A stretch of 64,000 nt of DNA, from assembly GCF_027596085.1 (NCBI RefSeq), contig NC_072450.1, positions 32,868,554-32,932,553 on the forward strand. The letters run 5' to 3'. How positions within the stretch are numbered: position 1 is the first letter of the stretch; each line of letters starts with the position of its first letter. Under the pieces are notes generated by a model. The model made no database searches and was not told the origin of the DNA. It worked only from the letters and a program-made list of their open reading frames with translations. Below are positions 28,701 through 43,700 of the stretch, in pieces. The position numbers were made by a program, and so were the translations under genes. This stretch comes from Anoplopoma fimbria. Taxonomy: Eukaryota; Chordata; Actinopteri; Perciformes; Anoplopomatidae.

Positions 28701-31700
28701 GTCCTCTGGGAAAAACACTGAAATATTTACTTTAAACAATCTCCATCGCATAATGTTGCTCAGCACAGCCACACATTAGTCAGTATTGTAATTAAAATCA
28801 CAAACTTCCAGGCGGTATGCCTACCGCTACAGTTTTGGATAAAGACACCAGGAGAGATTTTGAATGGATGGTCCAGAGGGAGTTATTAGCAAAGAGGAAA
28901 AATGTAATTGTTCCAGGCCCATAGAGTCTTAAACAGGCCCTATTATGCTATTTTCCGGGTGCATGATTTTTATCTCAAGTTACAGTTACAACATGTTAAC
29001 ATGCGTTAATGCCCATAATCCTCCATGTTTTTCTCATCATTCTGTCCTGCAGCACCTCTTCTCACCCTCTCTCTGAAACGCTCTGTTGTAGCGCTTGCTC
29101 CTCCCTCCAGAAAGCAAAGTCTGCTCTGATTGGTCAGCTAGCCCGCTCTGTTGTGATTGATCAACGGTTCACATTTAAAAAAACTCTTCCTCCGGAGCTT
29201 CAGCTCCGTCTCTCACTTTTTCGTTTGAGGGCCAAACTAGCCGGAAGGAGTGTTACGTCACTTCTGTAACATTGTGACCTCATAAAGTTATGGAAGTGAA
29301 GAAGAGAATTCAATCGAGCCGTTTCAGGAGCTCAGGAGCAGTAACTCCTTTTAGGTTGGATTTCAGGTTTTACACTCTATGGACCTTTTACATGTACAAA
29401 AATATATATAACACACTAAAGGAGAGGGAAAAAGTGGAAAAGCATAATAGGGCCACTTTAAGATCAACTGAAAAGTATCCATAGGTGTGTTACTGGACAC
29501 AAAGCAGTTACTGGTGAAATAAAAAGCTCAATGTCCTTTAAAAACGACTCAATTCACAATCATGAATAAAAAAATATTTGATCTATCCCACCTTTCTTGT
29601 TGAATTCACGTCATTGCAGTCAGCTGTAGTTGTAGATGGGGTTGTTGATGGATTCGAAGTAGAGCTGGGAAAAGCTGTGGTGGTGGAAGACACTGAGGCC
29701 TTTGTAGTGGTGCCAAAAACTGGAGTGGTAGAACGTGCGGTTGTGCTGGGTATCGCTGTTGTGGGACATGGTCTGGATTGGGTATCAACTTTACAAGTTG
29801 CATTGCAATATGCAACGTAACACCACCCTAAGCGATCAGTGACATTGTACACCAAATCCCCTGTGAAAATAAGAGTGGAGATAAAAGTTTAGTGCACCAA
29901 ATAAAAGGATTACTGATTTAATTAAAAAAGTAATTAATAAGAGGAGTTAGTGGGTGTTCAGACCTAAAAACAACCCTGCTTTTAATATGATAAGTGTCTA
30001 TTAAAAAGGCCTGGGACTGATCAAGGATTAATCTATTTTGTAAAGCCAACTCTGAGCTATTTTGAGCAGACTAAGCCTTGACAGTTTCTAGGCCAAGTTT
30101 GTGCCTTCTGAAAACCCCAGAAGATTGTTCAAAAGCATTAATCACTATTCTGGCCTGTTTGTGACTCTGTTTCTTACCCAGGTAGCTGTATAGTATACAG
30201 TAGATATTAGAGAAAAAATTAACAAACACTGTAACCCTACTTCCAACAAAACAAAAGAGAATGTTTGGCATCCTGCTGTAGGTCAGCAGTCAGCTTCAAC
30301 TCTGACACAAAGATAATCAAAGTAAGGATACATTTGCTGCAGTGCTATGGTGTAATGGTAGGTTCAAGTCCTGTGTGAGTGATGTGGATTTTCTTACTAT
30401 AGTGCTAAAAGTTGTAACATACCATTAAAAAACTTTGAAGTATCATATATGACTCTGGCCTGGTAATTTATTTTGAAGCAAGAAAATTAGACAGAACAGA
30501 TGGGAGATACCATTTCAAAGAATCAATGGTAATTGGAATTGCAAATAATTTGATCATAAATAGCTTTAAACGACATTCTGACCACTTTCCACATGAGTCA
30601 TCTACATTAATCCTGAGCAGCACAAAATAGTAGCAACTTGCTAATTACTTATTACTTAAACATTAGTTTTGGGCACCCCAAGCAGGGAGAAATAATACCT
30701 GATTACCTCATGACTATCTCATGTAGCATGCGTGAAATCCAGCTCAGCTGAGCACATGCTGCACCAGCCACCACTGAGAGGCAATTTACAGAAACTTTTA
30801 TTGGATCATCGTGATCAACTACATAGTCCTAGATTCAAAGTTATAACTCATTAATAATGAAAATGAAAAACCTGCTGTTGCCTTGCAGTAGGAGACGTTA
30901 TACACATTAAAGGAAATAAAATGTAATTCTGTATGAAATTGTAAAAGATATTGTGGGTGGAAGTTCACTGTTTGATCAAATGTTTATATCATGTGAAATA
31001 TAACATTATATCAAAGACAAAATGATAATTAAGACTTGAAGTTCTGAATCTACAATGGAATAATAACCGTTTAGACATTTCAATGAGAGAAATAAAATCT
31101 TAAAAAGCAAAGAGAAAAGGTGCTGAGACCCACAACGAGGAAAAAATGATAATGTGAAAATGAAGAATCACCTACCAGGACGATGTGCAGTCCCATTGAC
31201 AAGGCAGACACATAATGTTGTAGTTGTGGTTAATAGAGGTGGTGTAGAAACAACTGTGGTTCTGGCTGGAATGGTAGTGTAAACAGCTGGAAGTGTCTTT
31301 GTTATTGGGACAATGGAAGTTGTACCTTTAATTGTTGCTCCTGAAGTTACAGTTGATACCACAATAGGTGTTGTGTTCAAAATAAGAGGTTTTGTAATAA
31401 CAGTTGATGTTTGTAGACTTGCTGTGACTACAACAACTGTTGTTTCTGGGATATTTGTTGTTGTCCCAACACTCTCTGTTGTCCGTTCTGATGTAGTTGT
31501 TTCTGAAGGTTTTGTTGTTGTTCCCTTGGTCGTTACTGATGGAACTTCAGTGGTTGTGGTAACAACAGAAGGTTTTGATGTTACAACTGTTGTTTCAGGG
31601 CTTGTTGTTGTGACACCCGATACTGAGGTTGTACTTTCAACAACAGCCGTGGTAGAAGTTGTAACTGGACCAGTGGTGACTGGAGTTTGTTTGGTTGTCC

Positions 31701-34700
31701 CAACACTTCCAGTTGTTTGTTCTGATGTAGTTGTTTCTGAAGGTTTTGTTGTTGTTCCCTTGGTCGTTACTGATGGAACTTCAGTGGTTGTGGTACCAAC
31801 AGAAGGTTTTGATGTTACAACTGTTGTTTCAGGGCTTGTTGTTGTGACACCTGGTGCGGCGGATGTAGTTTCAACAATAGCTGTGGTAGAAGTTGTAACT
31901 GGACCAGTGGTGACTGGAGTTTGTTTGGTTGTCCCAACACTTCCAATTGTTTGTTCTGATGTAGTTGTTTCTGAAGGTTTTGTTGTTGTTCCCTTGGTCG
32001 TTACTGATGGAACTTCAGTGGTTGTGGTACCAACAGAAGGTTTTGATGTTACAACTGTTGTTTCAGGGCTTGTTGTTGTGACACCTGGTGCGGCGGATGT
32101 AGTTTCAACAATAGCTGTGGTAGAAGTTGTAACTGGACCAGTGGTGACTGGAGTTTGTTTGGTTGTCCCAACACTTCCAGTTGTTTGTTCTGATGTAGTT
32201 GTTTCTGAAGGTTTTGTTGTTGTTCCCTTGGTCGTTACTGATGGAACTTCAGTGGTTGTGGTACCAACAGAAGGTTTTGATGTTACAACTGTTGTTTCAG
32301 GGCTTGTTGTTGTGACACCTGGTGCGGCGGATGTAGTTTCAACAATAGCTGTGGTAGAAGTTGTAACTGGACCAGTGGTGACTGGAGTTTGTTTGGTTGT
32401 CCCAACACTTCCAATTGTTTGTTCTGATGTAGTTGTTTCTGAAGGTTTTGTTGTTGTTCCCTTGGTCGTTACTGATGGAACTTCAGTGGTTGTGGTACCA
32501 ACAGAAGGTTTTGATGTTACAACTGTTGTTTCAGGGCTTGTTGTTGTGACACCTGGTGCGGCGGATGTAGTTTCAACAATAGCTGTGGTAGAAGTTGTAA
32601 CAGGACCAGTGGTGACTTGAGTTTGTTTGGTTGTCCCAACACTTCTAGTTGTTTGTTCCGATGTAGTTGTTTCTGAAGGTTTTGTTGTTGTTCCCTTGGT
32701 CGTTACTGATGGAACTTCAGTGGTTGTGGTACCAACAGAAGGTTTTGATGTTACAACTGTTGTTTCAGGGCTTGTTGTTGTGACACCTGGTGCAGCGGAT
32801 GTAGTTTCAACAATAGCTGTGGTAGAAGTTGTAACTGGACCAGTGGTAACTTTAGGTGGTGTTGTTGTTCCAACACTTCCAGTTGTTTGTTCTGATGTAG
32901 TTGTTTCTGAAGGTTTTGTTGTTGTTCCCTTGGTCGTTACTGATGGAACTTCAGTGGTTGTGGTACCAACAGAAGGTTTTGATGTTACAACTGCTGTTTC
33001 AGGGCTTGTTGTTGTGACACCCGATACTGAGGTTGTACTTTCAACAACAGCCGTGGTAGAAGTTGTAACAGGACCAGTGGTAACTTTAGGTGGTGTTGTT
33101 GTTCCAACACTTCCAGTTGTTTGTTCTGATGTAGTTGTTTCTGAAGGTTTTGTTGTTGTTCCCTTGGTCGTTACTGATGGAACTTCAGTGGTTGTGGTAC
33201 CAACAGAAGGTTTTGATGTTACAACTGTTGTTTCAGGGCTTGTTGTTGTGACACCTGGTGCAGCGGATGTAGTTTCAACAATAGCTGTGGTAGAAGTTGT
33301 AACTGGACCAGTGGTGACTTGCGTTTGTTTGGTTGTCCCAACACTTCCAGTTGTTTGTTCTGATGTAGTTGTTTCTGAAGGTTTTGTTGTTGTTCCCTTG
33401 GTCGTTACTGATGGAACTTCAGTGGTTGTGGTACCAACAGAAGGTTTTGATGTTACAACTGTTGTTTCAGGGCTTGTTGTTGTGACACCTGGTGCGGCCG
33501 ATGTAGTTTCAACAATAGCTGTGGTAGAAGTTGTAACTGGACCAGTGGTAACTTTAGGTGGTGTTGTTGTTCCAACACTTCCAGTTGTTTGTTCTGATGT
33601 AGTTGTTTCTGAAGGTTTTGTTGTTGTTCCCTTGGTCGTTACTGATGGAACTTCAGTGGTTGTGGTACCAACAGAAGGTTTTGATGTTACAACTGTTGTT
33701 TCAGGGCTTGTTGTTGTGACACCTGGTGCGGCGGATGTAGTTTCAACAATAGCTGTGGTAGAAGTTGTAACTGGACCAGTGGTGACTTGAGTTTGTTTGG
33801 TTGTCCCAACACTTCCAGTTGTTTGTTCTGATGTAGTTGTTTCTGAAGGTTTTGTTGTTGTTCCCTTGGTCGTTACTGATGGAACTTCAGTGGTTGTGGT
33901 ACCAACAGAAGGTTTTGATGTTACAACTGTTGTTTCAGGGCTTGTTGTTGTGACACCTGGTGCGGCGGATGTAGTTTCAACAATAGCTGTGGTAGAAGTT
34001 GTAACTGGACCAGTGGTAACTTTAGGTGGTGTTGTTGTTCCAACACTTCCAGTTGTTTGTTCTGATGTAGTTGTTTCTGAAGGTTTTGTTGTTGTTCCCT
34101 TGGTCGTTACTGATGGAACTTCAGTGGTTGTGGTACCAACAGAAGGTTTTGATGTTACAACTGTTGTTTCAGGGCTTGTTGTTGTGACACCTGATACTGA
34201 GGTTGTACTTTCAACAATAGCTGTGGTAGAAGTTGTAACAGGACCAGTGGTAACTTTAGGTGGTGTTGTTGTTCCAACACTTCCAGTTGTTTGTTCTGAT
34301 GTAGTTGTTTCTGAAGGTTTTGTTGTTGTTCCCTTGGTCGTTACTGATGGAACTTCAGTGGTTGTGGTACCAACAGAAGGTTTTGATGTTACAACTGTTG
34401 TTTCAGGGCTTGTTGTTGTGACACCTGGTGCGGCGGATGTAGTTTCAACAATAGCTGTGGTAGAAGTTGTAACTGGACCAGTGGTAACTTTAGGTGGTGT
34501 TGTTGTTCCAACACTTCCAGTTGTTTGTTCTGATGTAGTTGTTTCTGAAGGTTTTGTTGTTGTTCCCTTGGTCGTTACTGATGGAACTTCAGTGGTTGTG
34601 GTACCAACAGAAGGTTTTGATGTTACAACTGTTGTTTCAGGGCTTGTTGTTGTGACACCTGGTGCGAGGATGTAGTTTCAACAATAGCTGTGGTAGAAGT

Positions 34701-37700
34701 TGTAACTGGACCAGTGGTAACTTTAGGTGGTGTTGTTGTTCCAACACTTCCAGTTGTTTGTTCTGATGTAGTTGTTTCTGAAGGTTTTGTTGTTGTTCCC
34801 TTGGTCGTTACTGATGGAACTTCAGTGGTTGTGGTACCAACAGAAGGTTTTGATGTTACAACTGTTGTTTCAGGGCTTGTTGTTGTGACACCTGGTGCGG
34901 CGGATGTAGTTTCAACAATAGCTGTGGTAGAAGTTGTAACTGGACCAGTGGTGACTTGAGTTTGTTTGGTTGTCCCAACACTTCCAGTTGTTTGTTCTGA
35001 TGTAGTTGTTTCTGAAGGTTTTGTTGTTGTTCCCTTGGTCGTTACTGATGGAACTTCAGTGGTTGTGGTACCAACAGAAGGTTTTGATGTTACAACTGTT
35101 GTTTCAGGGCTTGTTGTTGTGACACCTGGTGCAGCGGATGTAGTTTCAACAATAGCTGTGGTAGAAGTTGTAACTGGACCAGTGGTAACTTTAGGTGGTG
35201 TTGTTGTTCCAACACTTCCAGTTGTTTGTTCTGATGTAGTTGTTTCTGAAGGTTTTGTTGTTGTTCCCTTGGTCGTTACTGATGGAACTTCAGTGGTTGT
35301 GGTACCAACAGAAGGTTTTGATGTTACAACTGCTGTTTCAGGGCTTGTTGTTGTGACACCTGGTGCGGTTGTACTTTCAACAATAGCTGTGGTAGAAGTT
35401 GTAACTGGACCAGTGGTAACTTTAGGTGGTGTTGTTGTTCCAACACTTCCAGTTGTTTGTTCTGATGTAGTTGTTTCTGAAGGTTTTGTTGTTGTTCCCT
35501 TGGTCGTTACTGATGGAACTTCAGTGGTTGTGGTACCAACAGAAGGTTTTGATGTTACAACTGTTGTTTCAGGGCTTGTTGTTGTGACACCTGGTGCGGC
35601 GGATGTAGTTTCAACAATAGCTGTGGTAGAAGTTGTAACTGGACCAGTGGTAACTTTAGGTGGTGTTGTTGTTCCAACACTTCCAGTTGTTTGTTCTGAT
35701 GTAGTTGTTTCTGAAGGTTTTGTTGTTGTTCCCTTGGTCGTTACTGATGGAACTTCAGTGGTTGTGGTACCAACAGAAGGTTTTGATGTTACAACTGCTG
35801 TTTCAGGGCTTGTTGTTGTGACACCCGATACTGAGGTTGTACTTTCAACAACAGCCGTGGTAGAAGTTGTAACAGGACCAGTGGTAACTTTAGGTGGTGT
35901 TGTTGTTCCAACACTTCCAGTTGTTTGTTCTGATGTAGTTGTTTCTGAAGGTTTTGTTGTTGTTCCCTTGGTCGTTACTGATGGAACTTCAGTGGTTGTG
36001 GTACCAACAGAAGGTTTTGATGTTACAACTGTTGTTTCAGGGCTTGTTGTTGTGACACCTGGTGCAGGCGGATGTAGTTTCAACAATAGCTGTGGTAGAA
36101 GTTGTAACTGGACCAGTGGTGACTTGAGTTTGTTTGGTTGTCCCAACACTTCCAGTTGTTTGTTCTGATGTAGTTGTTTCTGAAGGTTTTGTTGTTGTTC
36201 CCTTGGTCGTTACTGATGGAACTTCAGTGGTTGTGGTACCAACAGAAGGTTGATGTTACAACTGTTGTTTCAGGGCTTGTTGTTGTGACACCTGGTGCGG
36301 CGGATGTAGTTTCAACAATAGCTGTGGTAGAAGTTGTAACTGGACCAGTGGTAACTTTAGGTGGTGTTGTTGTTCCAACACTTCCAGTTGTTTGTTCTGA
36401 TGTAGTTGTTTCTGAAGGTTTTGTTGTTGTTCCCTTGGTCGTTACTGATGGAACTTCAGTGGTTGTGGTACCAACAGAAGGTTTTGATGTTACAACTGCT
36501 GTTTCAGGGCTTGTTGTTGTGACACCTGATACTGAGGTTGTACTTTCAACAACAGCCGTGGTAGAAGTTGTAACAGGACCAGTGGTAACTTTAGGTGGTG
36601 TTGTTGTTCCAACACTTCCAGTTGTTTGTTCTGATGTAGTTGTTTCTGAAGGTTTTGTTGTTGTTCCCTTGGTCGTTACTGATGGAACTTCAGTGGTTGT
36701 GGTACCAACAGAAGGTTTTGATGTTACAACTGTTGTTTCAGGGCTTGTTGTTGTGACACCTGGTGCAGCGGATGTAGTTTCAACAATAGCTGTGGTAGAA
36801 GTTGTAACTGGACCAGTGGTAACTTTAGGTGGTGTTGTTGTTCCAACACTTCCAGTTGTTTGTTCTGATGTAGTTGTTTCTGAAGGTTTTGTTGTTGTTC
36901 CCTTGGTCGTTACTGATGGAACTTCAGTGGTTGTGGTACCAACAGAAGGTTTTGATGTTACAACTGCTGTTTCAGGGCTTGTTGTTGTGACACCCGATAC
37001 TGAGGTTGTACTTTCAACAACAGCCGTGGTAGAAGTTGTAACAGGACCAGTGGTAACTTTAGGTGGTGTTGTTGTTCCAACACTTCCAGTTGTTTGTTCT
37101 GATGTAGTTGTTTCTGAAGGTTTTGTTGTTGTTCCCTTGGTCGTTACTGATGGAACTTCAGTGGTTGTGGTACCAACAGAAGGTTTTGATGTTACAACTG
37201 TTGTTTCAGGGCTTGTTGTTGTGACACCTGGTGCGGCGGATGTAGTTTCAACAATAGCTGTGGTAGAAGTTGTAACTGGACCAGTGGTGACTTGAGTTTG
37301 TTTGGTTGTCCCAACACTTCCAGTTGTTTGTTCTGATGTAGTTGTTTCTGAAGGTTTTGTTGTTGTTCCCTTGGTCGTTACTGATGGAACTTCAGTGGTT
37401 GTGGTACCAACAGAAGGTTTTGATGTTACAACTGTTGTTTCAGGGCTTGTTGTTGTGACACCTGGTGCAGCGGATGTAGTTTCAACAATAGCTGTGGTAG
37501 AAGTTGTAACTGGACCAGTGGTAACTTTAGGTGGTGTTGTTGTTCCAACACTTCCAGTTGTTTGTTCTGATGTAGTTGTTTCTGAAGGTTTTGTTGTTGT
37601 TCCCTTGGTCGTTACTGATGGAACTTCAGTGGTTGTGGTACCAACAGAAGGTTTTGATGTTACAACTGCTGTTTCAGGGCTTGTTGTTGTGACACCCGAT

Positions 37701-40700
37701 ACTGAGGTTGTACTTTCAACAACAGCCGTGGTAGAAGTTGTAACAGGACCAGTGGTAACTTTAGGTGGTGTTGTTGTTCCAACACTTCCAGTTGTTTGTT
37801 CTGATGTAGTTGTTTCTGAAGGTTTTGTTGTTGTTCCCTTGGTCGTTACTGATGGAACTTCAGTGGTTGTGGTACCAACAGAAGGTTTTGATGTTACAAC
37901 TGTTGTTTCAGGGCTTGTTGTTGTGACACCTGGTGCGGCGGATGTAGTTTCAACAATAGCTGTGGTAGAAGTTGTAACTGGACCAGTGGTAACTTTAGGT
38001 GGTGTTGTTGTTCCAACACTTCCAGTTGTTTGTTCTGATGTAGTTGTTTCTGAAGGTTTTGTTGTTGTTCCCTTGGTCGTTACTGATGGAACTTCAGTGG
38101 TTGTGGTACCAACAGAAGGTTTTGATGTTACAACTGTTGTTTCAGGGCTTGTTGTTGTGACACCTGGTGCGGCGGATGTAGTTTCAACAATAGCTGTGGT
38201 AGAAGTTGTAACTGGACCAGTGGTGACTTGAGTTTGTTTGGTTGTCCCAACACTTCCAGTTGTTTGTTCTGATGTAGTTGTTTCTGAAGGTTTTGTTGTT
38301 GTTCCCTTGGTCGTTACTGATGGAACTTCAGTGGTTGTGGTACCAACAGAAGGTTTTGATGTTACAACTGTTGTTTCAGGGCTTGTTGTTGTGACACCTG
38401 GTGCAGCGGATGTAGTTTCAACAATAGCTGTGGTAGAAGTTGTAACTGGACCAGTGGTGACTTGAGTTTGTTTGGTTGTCCCAACACTTCCAGTTGTTTG
38501 TTCTGATGTAGTTGTTTCTGAAGGTTTTGTTGTTGTTCCCTTGGTCGTTACTGATGGAACTTCAGTGGTTGTGGTACCAACAGAAGGTTTTGATGTTACA
38601 ACTGTTGTTTCAGGGCTTGTTGTTGTGACACCTGGTGCGGCGGATGTAGTTTCAACAATAGCTGTGGTAGAAGTTGTAACTGGACCAGTGGTGACTTGAG
38701 TTTGTTTGGTTGTCCCAACACTTCCAGTTGTTTGTTCTGATGTAGTTGTTTCTGAAGGTTTTGTTGTTGTTCCCTTGGTCGTTACTGATGGAACTTCAGT
38801 GGTTGTGGTACCAACAGAAGGTTTTGATGTTACAACTGTTGTTTCAGGGCTTGTTGTTGTGACACCTGGTGCGGCGGATGTAGTTTCAACAATAGCTGTG
38901 GTAGAAGTTGTAACTGGACCAGTGGTAACTTTAGGTGGTGTTGTTGTTCCAACACTTCCAGTTGTTTGTTCTGATGTAGTTGTTTCTGAAGGTTTTGTTG
39001 TTGTTCCCTTGGTCGTTACTGATGGAACTTCAGTGGTTGTGGTACCAACAGAAGGTTTTGATGTTACAACTGCTGTTTCAGGGCTTGTTGTTGTGACACC
39101 CGATACTGAGGTTGTACTTTCAACAACAGCCGTGGTAGAAGTTGTAACAGGACCAGTGGTAACTTTAGGTGGTGTTGTTGTTCCAACACTTCCAGTTGTT
39201 TGTTCTGATGTAGTTGTTTCTGAAGGTTTTGTTGTTGTTCCCTTGGTCGTTACTGATGGAACTTCAGTGGTTGTGGTACCAACAGAAGGTTTTGATGTTA
39301 CAACTGTTGTTTCAGGGCTTGTTGTTGTGACACCTGGTGCAGGCGGATGTAGTTTCAACAATAGCTGTGGTAGAAGTTGTAACTGGACCAGTGGTGACTT
39401 GAGTTTGTTTGGTTGTCCCAACACTTCCAGTTGTTTGTTCTGATGTAGTTGTTTCTGAAGGTTTTGTTGTTGTTCCCTTGGTCGTTACTGATGGAACTTC
39501 AGTGGTTGTGGTACCAACAGAAGGTTTTGATGTTACAACTGTTGTTTCAGGGCTTGTTGTTGTGACACCTGGTGCAGCGGATGTAGTTTCAACAATAGCT
39601 GTGGTAGAAGTTGTAACTGGACCAGTGGTAACTTTAGTTTGTTTGTTGTTCCAACACTTCCAGTTGTTTGTTCTGATGTAGTTGTTTCTGAAGGTTTTGT
39701 TGTTGTTCCCTTGGTCGTTACTGATGGAACTTCAGTGGTTGTGGTACCAACAGAAGGTTTTGATGTTACAACTGTTGTTTCAGGGCTTGTTGTTGTGACA
39801 CCTGGTGCGGCGGATGTAGTTTCAACAATAGCTGTGGTAGAAGTTGTAACTGGACCAGTGGTGACTTGAGTTTGTTTGGTTGTCCCAACACTTCCAGTTG
39901 TTTGTTCTGATGTAGTTGTTTCTGAAGGTTTTGTTGTTGTTCCCTTGGTCGTTACTGATGGAACTTCAGTGGTTGTGGTACCAACAGAAGGTTTTGATGT
40001 TACAACTGCTGTTTCAGGGCTTGTTGTTGTGACACCTGGTGCACGGATGTAGTTTCAACAATAGCTGTGGTAGAAGTTGTAACTGGACCAGTGGTAACTT
40101 TAGGTGGTGTTGTTGTTCCAACACTTCCAGTTGTTTGTTCTGATGTAGTTGTTTCTGAAGGTTTTGTTGTTGTTCCCTTGGTCGTTACTGATGGAACTTC
40201 AGTGGTTGTGGTACCAACAGAAGGTTTTGATGTTACAACTGCTGTTTCAGGGCTTGTTGTTGTGACACCCGATACTGAGGTTGTACTTTCAACAACAGCC
40301 GTGGTAGAAGTTGTAACAGGACCAGTGGTAACTTTAGGTGGTGTTGTTGTTCCAACACTTCCAGTTGTTTGTTCTGATGTAGTTGTTTCTGAAGGTTTTG
40401 TTGTTGTTCCCTTGGTCGTTACTGATGGAACTTCAGTGGTTGTGGTACCAACAGAAGGTTTTGATGTTACAACTGCTGTTTCAGGGCTTGTTGTTGTGAC
40501 ACCCGATACTGAGGTTGTACTTTCAACAACAGCTGTGGTAGAAGTTGTAACAGGACCAGTGGTAACTTTAGGTGGTGTTGTTGTTCCAACACTTCCAGTT
40601 GTTTGTTCTGATGTAGTTGTTTCTGAAGGTTTTGTTGTTGTTCCCTTGGTCGTTACTGATGGAACTTCAGTGGTTGTGGTACCAACAGAAGGTTTTGATG

Positions 40701-43700
40701 TTACAACTGTTGTTTCAGGGCTTGTTGTTGTGACACCTGGTGCAGCGGATGTAGTTTCAACAATAGCTGTGGTAGAAGTTGTAACTGGACCAGTGGTGAC
40801 TTGAGTTTGTTTGGTTGTCCCAACACTTCCAGTTGTTTGTTCTGATGTAGTTGTTTCTGAAGGTTTTGTTGTTGTTCCCTTGGTCGTTACTGATGGAACT
40901 TCAGTGGTTGTGGTACCAACAGAAGGTTTTGATGTTACAACTGTTGTTTCAGGGCTTGTTGTTGTGACACCTGGTGCAGCGGATGTAGTTTCAACAATAG
41001 CTGTGGTAGAAGTTGTAACTGGACCAGTGGTAACTTTAGGTGGTGTTGTTGTTCCAACACTTCCAGTTGTTTGTTCTGATGTAGTTGTTTCTGAAGGTTT
41101 TGTTGTTGTTCCCTTGGTCGTTACTGATGGAACTTCAGTGGTTGTGGTACCAACAGAAGGTTTTGATGTTACAACTGCTGTTTCAGGGCTTGTTGTTGTG
41201 ACACCCGATACTGAGGTTGTACTTTCAACAACAGCCGTGGTAGAAGTTGTAACAGGACCAGTGGTAACTTTAGGTGGTGTTGTTGTTCCAACACTTCCAG
41301 TTGTTTGTTCTGATGTAGTTGTTTCTGAAGGTTTTGTTGTTGTTCCCTTGGTCGTTACTGATGGAACTTCAGTGGTTGTGGTACCAACAGAAGGTTTTGA
41401 TGTTACAACTGTTGTTTCAGGGCTTGTTGTTGTGACACCTGGTGCGGCGGATGTAGTTTCAACAATAGCTGTGGTAGAAGTTGTAACTGGACCAGTGGTA
41501 ACTTTAGGTGGTGTTGTTGTTCCAACACTTCCAGTTGTTTGTTCTGATGTAGTTGTTTCTGAAGGTTTTGTTGTTGTTCCCTTGGTCGTTACTGATGGAA
41601 CTTCAGTGGTTGTGGTACCAACAGAAGGTTTTGATGTTACAACTGCTGTTTCAGGGCTTGTTGTTGTGACACCCGATACTGAGGTTGTACTTTCAACAAC
41701 AGCCGTGGTAGAAGTTGTAACAGGACCAGTGGTAACTTTAGGTGGTGTTGTTGTTCCAACACTTCCAGTTGTTTGTTCTGATGTAGTTGTTTCTGAAGGT
41801 TTTGTTGTTGTTCCCTTGGTCGTTACTGATGGAACTTCAGTGGTTGTGGTACCAACAGAAGGTTTTGATGTTACAACTGTTGTTTCAGGGCTTGTTGTTG
41901 TGACACCTGGTGCGCGGATGTAGTTTCAACAATAGCTGTGGTAGAAGTTGTAACTGGACCAGTGGTAACTTTAGGTGGTGTTGTTGTTCCAACACTTCCA
42001 GTTGTTTGTTCTGATGTAGTTGTTTCTGAAGGTTTTGTTGTTGTTCCCTTGGTCGTTACTGATGGAACTTCAGTGGTTGTGGTACCAACAGAAGGTTTTG
42101 ATGTTACAACTGCTGTTTCAGGGCTTGTTGTTGTGACACCTGGTGCTGAGGATGTAGTTTCAACAATAGCTGTGGTAGAAGTTGTAACTGGACCAGTGGT
42201 AACTTTAGGTGGTGTTGTTGTTCCAACACTTCCAGTTGTTTGTTCTGATGTAGTTGTTTCTGAAGGTTTTGTTGTTGTTCCCTTGGTCGTTACTGATGGA
42301 ACTTCAGTGGTTGTGGTACCAACAGAAGGTTTTGATGTTACAACTGTTGTTTCAGGGCTTGTTGTTGTGACACCTGGTGTGGCGGATGTAGTTTCAACAA
42401 TAGCTGTGGTAGAAGTTGTAACTGGACCAGTGGTGACTTGAGTTTGTTTGTTGTCCCAACACTTCCAGTTGTTTGTTCTGATGTAGTTGTTTCTGAAGGT
42501 TTTGTTGTTGTTCCCTTGGTCGTTACTGATGGAACTTCAGTGGTTGTGGTACCAACAGAAGGTTTTGATGTTACAACTGCTGTTTCAGGGCTTGTTGTTG
42601 TGACACCTGGTACAGCGGATGTAGTTTCAACAATAGCTGTGGTAGAAGTTGTAACTGGACCAGTGGTAACTTTAGGTGGTGTTGTTGTTCCAACACTTCC
42701 AGTTGTTTGTTCTGATGTAGTTGTTTCTGAAGGTTTTGTTGTTGTTCCCTTGGTCGTTACTGATGGAACTTCAGTGGTTGTGGTACCAACAGAAGGTTTT
42801 GATGTTACAACTGCTGTTTCAGGGCTTGTTGTTGTGACACCCGATACTGAGGTTGTACTTTCAACAACAGCCGTGGTAGAAGTTGTAACAGGACCAGTGG
42901 TAACTTTAGGTGGTGTTGTTGTTCCAACACTTCCAGTTGTTTGTTCTGATGTAGTTGTTTCTGAAGGTTTTGTTGTTGTTCCCTTGGTCGTTACTGATGG
43001 AACTTCAGTGGTTGTGGTACCAACAGAAGGTTTTGATGTTACAACTGCTGTTTCAGGGCTTGTTGTTGTGACACCCGATACTGAGGTTGTACTTTCAACA
43101 ACAGCCGTGGTAGAAGTTGTAACAGGACCAGTGGTAACTTTAGGTGGTGTTGTTGTTCCAACACTTCCAGTTGTTTGTTCTGATGTAGTTGTTTCTGAAG
43201 GTTTTGTTGTTGTTCCCTTGGTCGTTACTGATGGAACTTCAGTGGTTGTGGTACCAACAGAAGGTTTTGATGTTACAACTGTTGTTTCAGGGCTTGTTGT
43301 TGTGACACCTGGTGTGGCGGATGTAGTTTCAACAATAGCTGTGGTAGAAGTTGTAACTGGACCAGTGGTGACTTGAGTTTGTTTGGTTGTCCCAACACTT
43401 CCAGTTGTTTGTTCTGATGTAGTTGTTTCTGAAGGTTTTGTTGTTGTTCCCTTGGTCGTTACTGATGGAACTTCAGTGGTTGTGGTACCAACAGAAGGTT
43501 TTGATGTTACAACTGCTGTTTCAGGGCTTGTTGTTGTGACACCTGGTGCAGCGGATGTAGTTTCAACAATAGCTGTGGTAGAAGTTGTAACTGGACCAGT
43601 GGTGACTTGTGTTTGTTTGGTTGTCCCAACACTTCCAGTTGTTTGTTCTGATGTAGTTGTTTCTGAAGGTTTTGTTGTTGTTCCCTTGGTCGTTACTGAT

